From the NCBI GenBank assembly GCA_022496805.1, contig CM040106.1, positions 3,534,001 through 3,598,000 of the forward strand: a DNA stretch of 64,000 nt, written 5' to 3'. The DNA is from Pohlia nutans (lineage: Eukaryota; Streptophyta; Bryopsida; Bryales; Mniaceae). The notes under the pieces are model-generated. The model saw only the letters and a program-made list of their open reading frames with translations. It ran no database searches and was not told the DNA's origin. Below, piece by piece: positions 24,781-35,939 of the stretch (the first letter of the stretch is position 1; each line of letters opens with the position of its first letter). A program made the translations under genes and the position numbers.

Positions 24781-24965
24781 AATCCAAATTGAATAGTCAC
24801 AAAATGACAGTGTTTTAGAGAGACGTTCCTTTTTGGAACCCATATCGTGTCATTGCCCACATGTATGACTTGATTGAGTCACATAACTCTGTCAAGTCAT
24901 ATATATATGACTACCTGGCCTCATATCACTATGTGGAGTCACATGTGTGGCTCCTTTGAGTGTTT
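24781..24965 (+). promoter_or_regulatory. TGACT/AGTCA cluster upstream of the SET gene
   Basis: At least four dyads lie in this stretch (for example gacttgattgagtcac, tatgactacctggcctcatat and tcactatgtggagtcac), just before the first exon of the SET gene. The same motif occurs at the promoter of the TNPA-like gene, so it may connect both genes to the element's own DNA-binding protein. Confidence 0.4.
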
Positions 24966-25111
24966 TACACCGTAGTCTTTGTTGCCTCAACTATATCAGC
25001 AATACCTGATTCTAAGCAGAGTAGTGGCTCTATGCTTTTGCACTAACTCCGTGATACAGTTCAACCCTCAAGATGGAAGAAGCGGAGCTCAGCAACCTAA
25101 AGCATCTACAG

Positions 25112-25978
25112 CTATGGCAAGAAGAAGAAATTCAAGCAGATGCCCTGCGATTATCGAAGTATCCATGTCCATAAGTGGAATGTGTGGGAGGGAAAGTCCT
25201 CGATCGAGCCACAATTCGAAGACATCTTCGCAGTCGGAAAAGGGACCCGGTTTTCACGGCCTCTATTTTGGTAAGTGAGTCCAATCAACTACCCCTTAAT
25301 GAGCTCGCCCGGAGTGGTCCGTAAGAGGCCGACTTCAGAACTTTATGTGCACAAATTGTGTAGGCCCGGAGGAGACCCATTGTAAAAGCTGCTTGTTTGA
25401 CATCACTGACATCCTTTCTACGCAGAAAAAGTTCTTCCACAAACGCCATCCCGACAGCGACGTCCGTAAGAGTTCAGGCCTTGCAGAAATGGCGGTTAAA
25501 CGTGTATGATGGACAGTGGTGTGATGGACCTATTCCTAAGTTGACACGGTTTTCCTTTTGGAAAAGAGATTGGGAAGTGAAGGTATCTGGATTCTCCTTT
25601 ATGGGTTGGGGTCTTTTTGCAATGCAAACCGCCAAAGAGGGTGATGAATTGCTCCCCTTTGTAGGCCCACAATATACCTCCACGGAGTACAAGCTCTTGA
25701 GCAAAGCACACCCTCGGATCAAGTCGTATGTGAGGCAAGCGGAGTTGGACTTGTACATAGACGGGGACGTAGTAAAAGGAAATGTCGCAGGGTTCATTAA
25801 TAGTTCCATCGGAAGAACTCAGATAGGGAATGTTGTGTGGGAGTTTCGTATGTTGCCTAAACCTTGGAACACCAAGGAATGGGGTTGTGTCATTACCATA
25901 GCTTCCAGGGACATCAAGGCCGGAGAAGAACTCTTTGCACACTACTCTCTAAATACGTGCAGTGTATTGGAGATGTAA
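25112..25978 (+). CDS. SET-domain protein carried by the CACTA element
   Basis: Two exons splice in frame. Exon 1 ends at 25274 (..HGLYFG, donor gtgagt) and exon 2 starts at 25426 after tctacgcag; the stop TAA ends at 25978. I use the ATG at 25112 (MARRRNSSRC), although the frame is open back to 24979. Residues about 105-235 form a SET domain, the fold of protein lysine methyltransferases that use S-adenosylmethionine. It contains FMGWGLFA, then LYIDGDVVKGNVAGFINSS, then ASRDIKAGEELFAHYS. The canonical NHS motif reads NSS, so activity is uncertain, but the final Tyr is kept. No pre-SET or post-SET cysteine clusters are visible. The gene lies about 280 bp upstream of TNP2 on the same strand. 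A decayed copy sits in the second CACTA element near 60.5-61.0 kb, so this is family cargo. Confidence 0.75.
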
Positions 25979-25999
25979 AGGATCACAGCAGCGACAGGA

Positions 26000-26150
26000 T
26001 AACTGTACGCAATCATGTTTTTTGTAATGTGACTAGTCTCAGTCAAGTTTTCCAGAAAAGACTACAAGCAGTCATATTTTTTCGTTTAATTAGTTTAATA
26101 TAAGTTCAGTTGGTTATATCTTTTGCAATATGACTACGTTGAGTAATTGT
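26000..26150. promoter_or_regulatory. Dyads between SET gene and TNP2
   Basis: TGACT/AGTCA half-sites (for example tgactagtctcagtca, gactacaagcagtcat) lie between the two plus-strand genes. The equivalent position in the second copy (60335-60500) holds a tandem array of the same motif, so this spacing is conserved between the copies. Confidence 0.4.
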
Positions 26151-26255
26151 TTGTGTGGATGGAGGTAAAAAATATCTTCACCCGTGTTGCCAAGGTGGAT
26201 GCAATATTATTGAAAAACTTGTGTTGGAAACCCTTTATTTTGCACAAAACTGAAA

Positions 26256-29200
26256 GTGAAATGTGACATCCAAAGTGCATGTCCTTGGGAAGTGCAGGAT
26301 GAGTACAGCCCGTTAAACTTGCTCCCCCAAACAGCAAGCAGTGGTGAAGGTAGCCAGCCTCAGCCTAATACCTCTGTGGACGATGGAGAAACTGAGGAAG
26401 TACGTGTATTCCAATCGCTGGCAGAGTGCTTCAACAAGTATGACAATGTGAACTTGGGGGGAGTTGAAAACAATCATAGTATTCACGATGGAATAGATGA
26501 AGAATTTGTGGAAGCGCCGGTCGGAGACGACAATTTTCCAAGGAATGACCCCGAAGGCAGTGATGACGCACGGGATGACAGTAACGATCCAATGGAAGCA
26601 AGGGGCACCTCGTGTACCATCAACGACCCAAGTGGAATAGCCTTGGATACCCTCCTACACGAAGCTAGGACTCCACTCTATGCACGAAGCTCCTCCAACC
26701 GTCACACCTCCATACTCCTTATAGTGGTTTGTTGTACCACTTTTGGAGTACCGAACGGCTTTGTGGACGAGCTACTAAAGTTACTGCACGAGACGATTCT
26801 GCCCAAGGACAACATGCTTCCAAAAACATTTTACAAGGCCAAATGTTTGTTGATGAAATTGGGGTTGTCCTACAACTCCATACATGCGTGTCGGGATGGA
26901 TGCTGTTTGTTTCGGAAAGAATTGAAGGACGCAACAGAATGTCCAAAATGCCACAAATCCCAATACGTGGACAACTCCAAGACAATACCAATGAAAGTAT
27001 TGAGACACTTTCCACTGATCCCTTGTCTGCGAAGAATGTACAGCTGCACACGGCTGGCAGAGTTGATGAAGTGGCACGTAGGTGGAAAAAGCAAAGACAA
27101 TGTGATGAGATCTGTAGTAGACTCCAAGGCTTGGAATCACGTAAATAACAGGTGGCCAGAGTTTGCAAAAGAGGAACGTAATGTGAGGCTGGGCTTGGCA
27201 CTCGATGGTGTGAACCCGTTTCGAAACCAAAGCCTTAGCCACTCCACTTGGCCAGTAGTCATGCTCAACTACAATCTTCCGCCCTGGTTAGTGACCAAAA
27301 ACTTCTTCATGATGCTCACTCTACTAATACCTGGAAAAGAAAGTGTGACAGAGAAGAACGTGGATGTATACCTGGTACCATTGATGGAGGAGCTACAACA
27401 GCTATGGGAAGGAACTGATTGCGTAGATGGATCGCAAAAAAGCTCTGACCAAAATATCTTCAAGCTTTGAGGTATGTTATTGTGGACAGTGAATGATTTT
27501 CCGGCGTACGGATTAATCTCCGGCCAGGTTACAAAAGGACATAAGGCATGTCCCGTATGTGGCCCTAACGTAGTCACTCGGTGCTCCAAAGCACTGAAGA
27601 AGAATGTTTACCTTGGGCATAGACGGAATTTGCCAATGGAACACCAATGGAGGCGTCAAAGGTCCAATTTTGATGGACAAACTGACATGAGACCTCCACC
27701 ACGGAGGATGAGCGGTAGAGAGCACCTCCAATATGCAAATGAGCGAGAAAAGTGGACAAGAGCAAACTCCACAAATGAAGGAGGGCAGACACTGGACCCT
27801 GTACACGAATACGGAGTAAAGAGAAGATCGTGTCTCTTTGACCTTCCGTACTGGAAAGTAAATGTATCCCACTATGATGTATCCCACGATTGTACGCAGT
27901 GATGTTTTGATGTGTGGAACATAATTCGTGACGGAGTGCAGTGATGTGACACGTGACATGAATATAATTTGTGACTGGTCGATGTCACTCTGCAGGATCT
28001 TCTAATTCGACATACATTGGATGTGATGCACTGTGAGAAAAACATTGCTGAGAACATTATGAAAACTATTTTTGGAGAGAAAGACAGCCTAGGTGCCCGT
28101 CTGGACATGAAAGAGGCCGGTATACGCAAACATCTATGCCCCGTACGAGGAGTGAAACCTGGCAGCGTCATATTACCTCGGTCATCGTACGTGCTAACAA
28201 AAGAGGAGCGGCAGGTGTTTGTAGACCAAGTGCGTTCCTTGCGGACACCCTCCCAATACGTGGGCCAGCTCAGGAAGCGTGTGAACATGGATGGGAAAAT
28301 AAAAGGCCTAAAATCACACGACTACCATGTCCTCCTACAACAAGTGTTGCCTCTATGTGTGCGCACCACAATGGCAAAGGAAGTTCGAACAACAATAATA
28401 ATGTTGAGCCGGGTATTTCGGAGGATATGTGCTAAGTCCATTGACCCCAAGGCCGTAGAAGAGATGAGGTGCGAAGCAGCCATTGCTTTATGCATGTTGG
28501 AGAAAGAGTTTCCACCGTCCTTCTTTGACATCATGACCCACTTGGTTATGCACCTTGTGGAGGAAGTGGAAATATGTGGACCCGTGCTTACACGATGGAT
28601 GTATCCCGTAGAAAGGTATTTGAACACCCTCAAAGGGTATGTTCGAAACCGTGCTCGACCAGAAGGTTGCATGGCTGAAAGCTATGCTATTGTCGAGGCA
28701 TTAGGATTCTGCACCGAGTACATGCAAGAGTATACAACTACTACGCGAAGGGTGTGGGATGATAAAGAAGACCCTTCAATGTACGACGAGATCCTCGAAG
28801 GCAACGGACGTGCACGCCGAATGTCTTCAGACCTCCGAGGATGGATTCACAAGTTTGTGCTTAACAATGCGGCCCCATTAGAGGATTGGAGGAAGTGAGT
28901 TCACATCAGTAGGTCGGTACGCATTGTGGTCATGACTCTATCTATTGGGGTCTGCCTTCACAAACAAAAATATTGTACGTTACGACTTAAAAAATGCTTG
29001 CAGAATGACTACCAGCATATGAAATATGACTGCTGCTAGTCATATTCCGACATTATCACTACAAGCGTACACAACGTGACTGTCAGAAGTGATGTCCATA
29101 TATTATGACTGCCATTTCATGCAATGATTATGACCACTACTAGTGATGTTTATACAATACGAGTAAAAGTGTATGCAAAATGACACTTGACGTGGATTGT

Positions 29201-30017
29201 TCCAAGGTTCACGGTCATAGTTTTAATTGGAGAGAATCCAAAACACGTGCAGAATCTAGTGCTTGCCACTAAGAATCAAATGTGCCTATATACGTCGCCT
29301 TCATAACCTTACTGTTGTGTGAACATGTACTGAATCTTAACTAGGCTATCTTGCAGGAGACACGAGGATGACATGGCACGTCGCGAAGGGGAGCGCCACG
29401 AGTACAGGCGTAAGAAGCGGAAGGCTCGGGTAGCGTACCCTCCAGAGATGTTTGACGAAGATTTCCACGTCTGGTTTTCAAAAGCGGTGATACGAGCCAT
29501 AGAAGACGGGGACGAGGAGGTGCCTCCAGATGTGAAAGCCTTGATGTTACCTACGTCAGACATTGCGAAGTCATATCGATCCATGTATACATTTGGAAAC
29601 CACATTCGTGACCGGAGTGCAGAGGCACAATTGACAACCGCAGACTCGGGAGTAGCCGCAACCTTTCGACAACTATGTCGCGCGGGTATGAAGGATACAA
29701 ATCTTCGTGCCGCAAAGCTGGAATACGTGGGATGGGTGGAGGAAATCCTGGCCGTGGACTATGGACACTTTGAGGTGGTTGTCCTCTTTTGCAACTGGGT
29801 GGTAGCAAACATGAGAGGAGATGGCGCCACCATGAAGCATGATGACTACGGATTCTCTACCGTGAACTTCGGAAGATTGATCCCATATTCTGGACAGTCA
29901 TTTGCCTTCCCCCTCCACATTGAACAAGTTTTCTTCGCTCCGGATCTGGCAAAACGTGGATGGGAAGTTGTGATGCGCAGAGAACCGAGAGGCGTTCGGT
30001 CATTCTCCAAACATTAG
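26256..30017 (+). pseudogene. CACTA TNP2 transposase, one nonsense codon
   Basis: Exons 26256-27857, 27996-28894 and 29357-30017 splice with GT-AG introns of 138 and 462 bp into 1,053 codons. This is the DDE transposase that cuts at the CACTA ends. In order: an acidic N-terminus; the TNP2 core with CPKCHKSQYV zinc ligands, GLALDGVNPF (first catalytic Asp region) and YWK/DLLIRHTLDVMHCEKN, which spans the first junction; DUF4218-like residues (LVMHLVEEVEICGPVLTRWM); and a DUF4216-like end (NFGRLIPYSGQSF). The only break is a TGA at 27468-27470 in FKL*GMLLWTVNDFPAYG. Relatives have Arg there, so CGA to TGA by deamination is likely. 26256 is a GTG, so the true start, perhaps an earlier exon, is unresolved. 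No transposase-associated N-terminal domain was found. A frame at 30045-30233 may be a further exon. Confidence 0.85.
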
Positions 30018-30299
30018 CTAACGGAGGAAGTTCAATGCATATCCTTGGGCAGAACATGTGATTTTCTAGGACTTAAAGCCACGGACCTACACGAGGATAA
30101 CATCCCGAAAACACCTATCATGGGTGGCGCAGTGGAAGTAGCACCGGAGGTGGTTGCTAAAGCACTAGAACGCCTCAGACAGGACGATACACTAGTGGAT
30201 GATTTAGAGTACTCTGACTCAGAGCAAGATTGAGTCCTCAACCATGACCCAGATTTGTATGCAGACCATTGTTGTGGTATATACATATATGCCTTCACA

Positions 30300-30925
30300 C
30301 GTACATTTGTAAATAGTATCCTTTTTTCCTGATCACCCTAAACACATGCATTTCATCATTCCAGCGTATCAGCACTATTCACACGCCATTTTTTTACTTC
30401 TCTTACATGCACATACAAAATAAATAAATCCGGGAATAAGTACTTGACATTTGAACGAAGAACCCCCCCCTCCCCACCCCCACCCCTCAAACTCTAAACC
30501 ATCGACTTTTAAATAAATAAAATTGGAATTTAATTTTAAATTTAAAAAATGAGAAAAAAAAAATAACAAAAAACAAAATGAAAAAGAAAAATTGAAGATT
30601 GAAAAAGAAATTAAAATTAAAATTAAAATTAAACTTTGAATAAATGAAAAAAAGAAAGAAATAATGCGAGACAAAAAAGAAAATAAAGGAAAATATTTAT
30701 ATATATATGTGTGTGTATGTATTCATCACATACTAGAATAATATCAAAGTGCAATTCCCAGTTACCCTAGCCCAAATGGAAAACCACTCAAATTTGAATG
30801 CATATTTTCATAATTAAGTGATTTTGAACTAAACCTTAATACTACACAGTGATTGCCCAAGGCTAAATACACGGAAGCTTGCTTGGGCAGTGTACATATT
30901 CTTGGACTGCCCCTCCTCAAAAAAA
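30300..30925. other. Non-coding 3' part of CACTA element
   Basis: Contains C-rich (about 30463-30488) and A-rich low-complexity tracts. From about 30790 to 30930 it is recognisably similar, in inverse orientation, to 59770-59880 of the second CACTA copy (shared phrases around cttgggca, gtacactgccc and a long T/A run). Confidence 0.5.
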
Positions 30926-30929
30926 AAAA

Positions 30930-31226
30930 AAGATGACTACATTGAAAATGCGACTCTAACATGTGATCACAGCGAATATATGACTGGCAAATATGACTGC
31001 GCGTTCCCCAGGTACGTTCTCATTTGTTCCCCACAAAGGTATACGGCCCTCCCATCCACTTTATACGGTACAGCTGGAAAATATGACTAAAGAATATGAC
31101 TCCAAGTCATGTTTTCGAATGAGGCCCTCACCGACAGATTTGGCATTCCAGAATATGACTGCTTGCAGTCGCCAGTCACCCTCAGTCATATTTTCCCTGT
31201 CATAAAATACCCAATCTGTTGTAGTG
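30930..31226. promoter_or_regulatory. Right CACTA subterminal repeats and terminus
   Basis: Roughly 300 bp with dense TGACT/AGTCA motifs. The segment gtataaagtgg.tgggaggg..gtata, followed by a block containing ggggaacaaatg and gaacgt.cctggggaacgc, is shared in inverse orientation with 59484-59790. This alignment over about 300 bp defines the family end and fixes the terminus at 31226. Confidence 0.7.
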
Positions 31227-32880
31227 GGGGTTTGGAAGGTCAACCGGATACGGGAGATTGAGAAGGAGGTCCGGACAGGGATGAGACGGACATGGAAGAT
31301 GAAGAGGATGAAGCCCGTATCTAGGTTAATCGGGGGAAGAAGTCAGAGGAAGATCCCGCTAGCTCCGAATTCAGTCAAAAGGGGAGATCCGAGGAAGAGG
31401 AGTTAGAGACCAAAAAAAGAAGCGCCCAGGAGGCCATAGCGGAAAAAAGAGAGAGCAGGTCCGATAGTCCAGTCAAAATGGAAAAGAGACCAGTGGGCCA
31501 GCACGGGACCGGATCTTGGGGAGAGGCTGAGAGGGCACCCCAAGCTCCAACCGGAGAAGGGGGAGAAGTCTGCTACCCTGCCCTGCCGAAGGAAATGAAG
31601 CGTAATCCGCGCCAATAGCCCGGAGTAGCAGGTAGCTTAGGAGATCCGGGATAGGGCTATAACCAGATCAGGCTTAGGCCTGTAGGCACCTTAGGTTTAG
31701 GTAGTCTAATTCTTTTTGAGCATTAGGATTGTGTAGATAAGATTGGGTGCTATAGCCAGGAGGATAAGGGTGGAAAGGTTTGAGTGATCTCCCTTGATTT
31801 CTGGATCTTGGAAATATAGGATCTGAGGGAATCCCGGACCGGAAGATGGGGTTCACTACTTATCAAGGAATGCTCGCCATTCTTAGGGTCTTGTACAACT
31901 GTTCTTCTTCAGTAAACGGCTGTACTCACATTGTCCGGAAAATTTGTGTACTGTAGTTGTTTGTTGACTGGCGCAGTGATCAAGAGTCCCTTGGTAATTG
32001 GATAGGCAAGTTGGGTTTTTAGGTAAGCCGGTTTAGAGTCTGAATGTGGTTATGTGTGACTGAATGGCTGTTTGAAAGAGTGTTTTTTGGAAACCTTTGC
32101 ATAGGGTAATTCGGGTAAGTGGCTAGGTAGTGAGAAGGGTGTACTCTGAGTAGCACAAAACTCTTGGACGGGTAGTCCGGTTGAGGTGCCAACACTCGGG
32201 TTGTCCACGTAAAGGAAGAACATTGAGTCACCGAAGTGAGGCAGCCAATTAGACTCCAGAGTTAGTTCCGGACTCCCTGGATAGTGTGTGTTCCGGTGAG
32301 TAAGTCGTAGTAATCAGGGGAGTGAAAACCGGGTTGCGCTTGCGTGACCTACTGCCGGTTGGGTAAAACTAGCAGTTGTAGAGCAATACGGTAAGTACCC
32401 GGATAGAGTTGTTGTAGGTTTGACCGGTAAGTAGTGAAGTTCCCGTCATTTAAATTAGTAGGGAGGGGTGTGTCATTAAATCCAGCACTACTAATGCAAA
32501 TAGAGAACCCTCTGAGGGAAAGCTGAGGTTAAGCTAAACTGGATTTAATAACAAAGGTGGACCGGAGAGAGGTGGTTGGTAAGATTCCTCCTCAGAAGGA
32601 AACCGGATCAAAAAGGAGACCGGGTCAATTGTTAAGGAGGGAAAGACCCGGTTTGGTAAAAAGGGGGAATTTGGATGGTAGTACTAGGCTGTTATCTACC
32701 ATCCCAGACTGATTTCTGGAAGCCTCTCACTTCACAATATCTCCGCGGAACGATAACCCGGAAATCACCTCTACGAGCGCCTTTAACATGAAAAAGTGCG
32801 TTCTAGGGGAATATCCGGTACGATGTGCTACGACATTGACTAAATTCTCCACTAATTACTACTAAGCACTAGACTATCTC
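31227..32880 (+). pseudogene. Retroelement-like remnant right of the CACTA element
   Basis: About 31240-31620 reads as an acidic, Lys/Glu-rich polypeptide (DETDMEDEEDEAR, GRSEEEELETKKRSAQEA) broken by stops. It resembles the charged linker of the gag-like remnant at 11.3-11.64 kb. From 31630 to 32880 the DNA is rich in ccgg/accgg words typical of the retroelement blocks in this window but has no coding frame. No pol motif or paired LTR was seen. Confidence 0.4.
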
Positions 32881-32974
32881 TTACTAAATTCCTAATTCAC
32901 CGGGAACTAATTTATCCACAGAAGTAGAACTTGGGCTTTTCCCCAAGCGGAGAGTCCAAATTCTACAAAGGTAC

Positions 32975-33435
32975 CTTATAAATGTACTTCCTAAAATAAT
33001 AGGCAAAATAACACAAACACTCGAAAGCCCACAATTAAAAGGTCAAAAATAAGCTATTCAGCTAAATTACCCAAAAATTAGGATTGATGGAAAAGGGCAA
33101 ATAGTACTGTATAAAAACTACATTCAAAACACCAATAAGTCTAATGAGCTAAAATGCTGCAATTAAATAGAGAAATGGGAGAAAAAGGTACTAAACCTTG
33201 TGGTAAAGGTTTACCAAGATTTACGGACAGTTTTGACGGTTCATATGTTCTAAAAAATACTCTTCTAAAATAACAAGAAAAATAATACAAACACTCAAAA
33301 CCTACAATTAAAAGGTCAAAAATCTTTAAATAGCTAAGATTCCTCAAAAAATTAAGAACAATAGAAAAGGGCAAACAAAACCATATGGAGAGTACTTCTA
33401 ATACACTAATAAGTCTAATTGGCTAAAATTCACCA
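32975..33435. repeat. Diverged tandem duplication, ~255-bp offset
   Basis: Two copies (about 32985-33165 and 33245-33430) share aaaggtcaaaaat, agaaaagggcaaa / ggaaaagggcaaa and caataagtctaat-ggctaaaat. They differ by many substitutions and small indels, so the duplication is old. Confidence 0.6.
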
Positions 33436-33977
33436 ACCTTCGCGAAATTTCAACATGCAAAACATCTTCATCAAAGAAATTTCAAATGAATGCATTTAAC
33501 AAGGAATATAGAAAATGAATAAGGAAAATTGAAAGATACTATTAATAGAAATCAACCACCGTTACATTGCTACACTATCCTAATAAAATTGACAAAGTAT
33601 ATTTTTGAAAACACAACAAAACACGTAAGTTATGTTTGTAAGTTGTTTTATAATCTATGAACTATTCATCCATCTACAATAGATTCATCGTCACCAATAT
33701 CGACCATAAAAGCTTCCACTAATGCTTTGATGATGTCAATTTGTAGCTTTGGAATTGCCACCCTTGGATCTGAAGTTCCTTCTGGCATTCGTAACTTCCA
33801 AGCCGTCATAATGCAATTCCTTTTAGACCACGTTGGATTTATTGCTCAATCTTTGTGCCACACATTCCCTTTTTTGTGTCCCATCTATCATACTTTCCCA
33901 TGATGATGTATTGTCCTGAAGCCAACGTCCAATATTGAATTTGGATTTTATGCACGTGCCTTGGATCCGGACTTGGG

Positions 33978-34806
33978 TTAGTGATGGCTCTCGCAAGCCA
34001 GAATGGACCATGACAAAATAACCTGCAAACGTATCGCGATTAACACGAGTGAAGCGCGTGGATGATCACGTTTACGTCCAACAAAGGGTGCATCCTCTGC
34101 ATGCAGTGTGCCATCCCTCCGCCTGCTATATGCTCCGTCATAAATGATCCTCAAAGCCGGCCAATATCCATCCAATAATCTCTCATGTGGTTGTAGAGTT
34201 TCATCGAGAGCAGTTCTAATACCTTTCCAATAATCTTTGATAGGGTCTTTCTTCTGCTGAAATTCTCCAAATTCGTCATTGTTTGCCATTCTGCTCTATT
34301 GTACAATGAAACCATTTAAACCTCTCTTAATTTTCATCAAGAGAATGCATCCTTCGGGAAACTAGGGGTGGGATATCAACGCTTGGAACTATTGGAAGCT
34401 TGTCTTCAGTCTCCGACCACAAGCAAATCTCATTGCCGTGTTTAGGCAACCAATTCTTCTCCGTGCACAAATTCCTATACTCTATTAAAGATCACCCACT
34501 AGAATCTATGTAAAACTTGAATTGTTGGGACCTAGAATGACCTTCCAAAAGTTCTCCGCCTGAGCCTACATATCCATCAACAAATCTCTTGAAATCAGGA
34601 CCCTCTTCAATGAAATGATGAATAATGGGGTGTGTTTCATAATCTATGAAGGATTTCATGAGTCTTGAAACTGTCGGATAGTTATTTGTCTTCATAAGTG
34701 TGCCCAACAATGAAGAAATATATGTACACTTTGCAGAAAATGCCTTTGTATACAAAGATTGAACAAAAGCCAAAATCACATCTATTCTTATTGTTTCCAA
34801 AAGCAT
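33978..34806 (-). pseudogene. Unassigned transposon-like protein remnant
   Basis: Reading down the minus strand, a frame from 34806 continues past a TGA at 34494-34492 in the same frame (LIEYRNLCTEKNWLPKH). It then shifts into the frame at 34289-33978 (EFGEFQQKKDPIKDYWKGIR, LDGYWPALRIIYDGAYSRRR). The protein-like continuity across stops shows that this was once coding. The Trp/Tyr-rich 'YWPALRIIYDGAY' and 'FKRFVDGYV' segments are not motifs I can place in a named family; multicopy transposon origin is an inference. There is no intact product. Confidence 0.45.
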
Positions 34807-35090
34807 TATCCAATTGCAAAATCAATATTGGTCGCAAAGATTGAACTCAGATCAATTCTTCTGGTAGAGGAAGAAGGGAGTCCAAGAAAATATCCGACCT
34901 CTATGAAAACGCCTTGCTTAATGTAAATTACGTCTTCTCCTCTAAAAAAAATTGTTGAAAGAATTCCTTAGAGATTCTTCAACATCACGATTATAATTTA
35001 AATTCGTTCAAAAAATGTCAAGATCGTAGTGTGTATATTGGACACTTCTATGACTATGAGCGATCATACTCGTAACTACAACAGGCATTT

Positions 35091-35190
35091 ACATGAAAGA
35101 ATCTATAGCTTTGATCTTGTGAGAGAAGTGTGGAGACGCGGTCTTCTAGTGATCCATTTTATCATGGATGATGGTTAGCATCTTATTAAG
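35091..35190. repeat. Dispersed repeat, second copy at 59334-59430
   Basis: About 100 bp (gtgagagaagtgtgg.gacgc, gtgatccattttatcat.gatga) is shared with 59334-59430 in the same orientation. The second copy ends next to the terminus of the 59.5-kb CACTA copy. Confidence 0.65.
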
Positions 35191-35935
35191 TTCTATTCCG
35201 AAATATGCATTAAGGCCCGTTCGTACTTGGCCTTTGCAAAGACTGTGGATAAAAATTTAACACCCCCACAATTTTGGGAAATATACCTTCTTTGTAGGAA
35301 AGGTGTCATCAATGAGGTTCGGAAAGGTGTTAGCAATAGTAGGGGGATTACATAATGGCCCCTCAAGTGCCACATTAGCTAAGACCACTCTTTAGTATTC
35401 AAAACTAGGGAATATTTCTTATTTTGGTGCTCCCTTAACAATTGCCTACTATTGCTCAAATATTTTTTGTCCTCCTAAATGTTCGCTAATACCCATTCTT
35501 AAAAGTGTGCCATGTGTACATCCATGTAGGATTGGTAATTACTAAAGAATGTAGGTGGAAACACACACTTTTTTAAGGATGTAAGACCCCCTTGTAAGAC
35601 CGCCTCTAAGGCCAAGTGCGAACATACCTTTAGAAAGAAAATTGAGCCTTGGGAGGGTTGCTCCAAGAGTGGCCCAACTGCCTTGGAGAAACCCAAGATT
35701 TTCTCAAACCCCATCCAAAAAGACAAGTGGGGAAATAGTGCGGGAACACTAACATCATCATTGTCTTGCATTGCTTCAGGCGCGGGAAATGCGTTTGCGC
35801 GCATTCAAGTACAAAGCCTTCTTGCGTCACTAGAGTATTTGTTCCGTGCAAACCACCGATTTCTCGTACTCCGACTAATCGCATTTGCAGTTGCGTAGCT
35901 GCGTAACAAGGAGAAGGGTTTGTGGGAGCTTCGTT
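35190..35935. other. Non-coding DNA
   Basis: Overlapping short frames on both strands between 35499 and 35900 have no recognisable domains. The stretch leads into the inverted repeat that starts near 35940. Confidence 0.35.
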
Positions 35936-35939
35936 ACTT

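Larger units (their letters stand above)
12520..31226 (+). mobile_element. Large CACTA (En/Spm-like) transposon carrying SET gene
   Basis: Left terminus CACTGCAACAAAGTGG (12520) pairs with the complement of the right terminus, CACTACAACAGATTGG (ending 31226). By eye, 21 of the first 28 bases match. The three bases outside each end are GGG (12517-12519 and 31227-31229), as expected for a CACTA target duplication. Subterminal DNA at both ends is crowded with TGACT/AGTCA dyads. Inside are a minus-strand TNPA-like fusion gene, a SET gene and a plus-strand TNP2 transposase. Younger insertions (a 370-bp MITE, a piggyBac-like element, a Tc1 element) account for part of the 18.7 kb. Caution: the outside flanks are not a clean continuation of one another, so the pairing of the two ends is an inference. 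Confidence 0.6.

Noticed and set aside
26719..27242. Minus-strand frames opposite TNP2
   Set aside because: They are shadows of the TNP2 exon, whose plus-strand reading matches a known transposase throughout.
29373..30017. DUF4216-like frame as a separate gene
   Set aside because: The acceptor at 29356 joins it in frame to the preceding TNP2 exon, and the domain normally forms the C-terminal part of such proteins.
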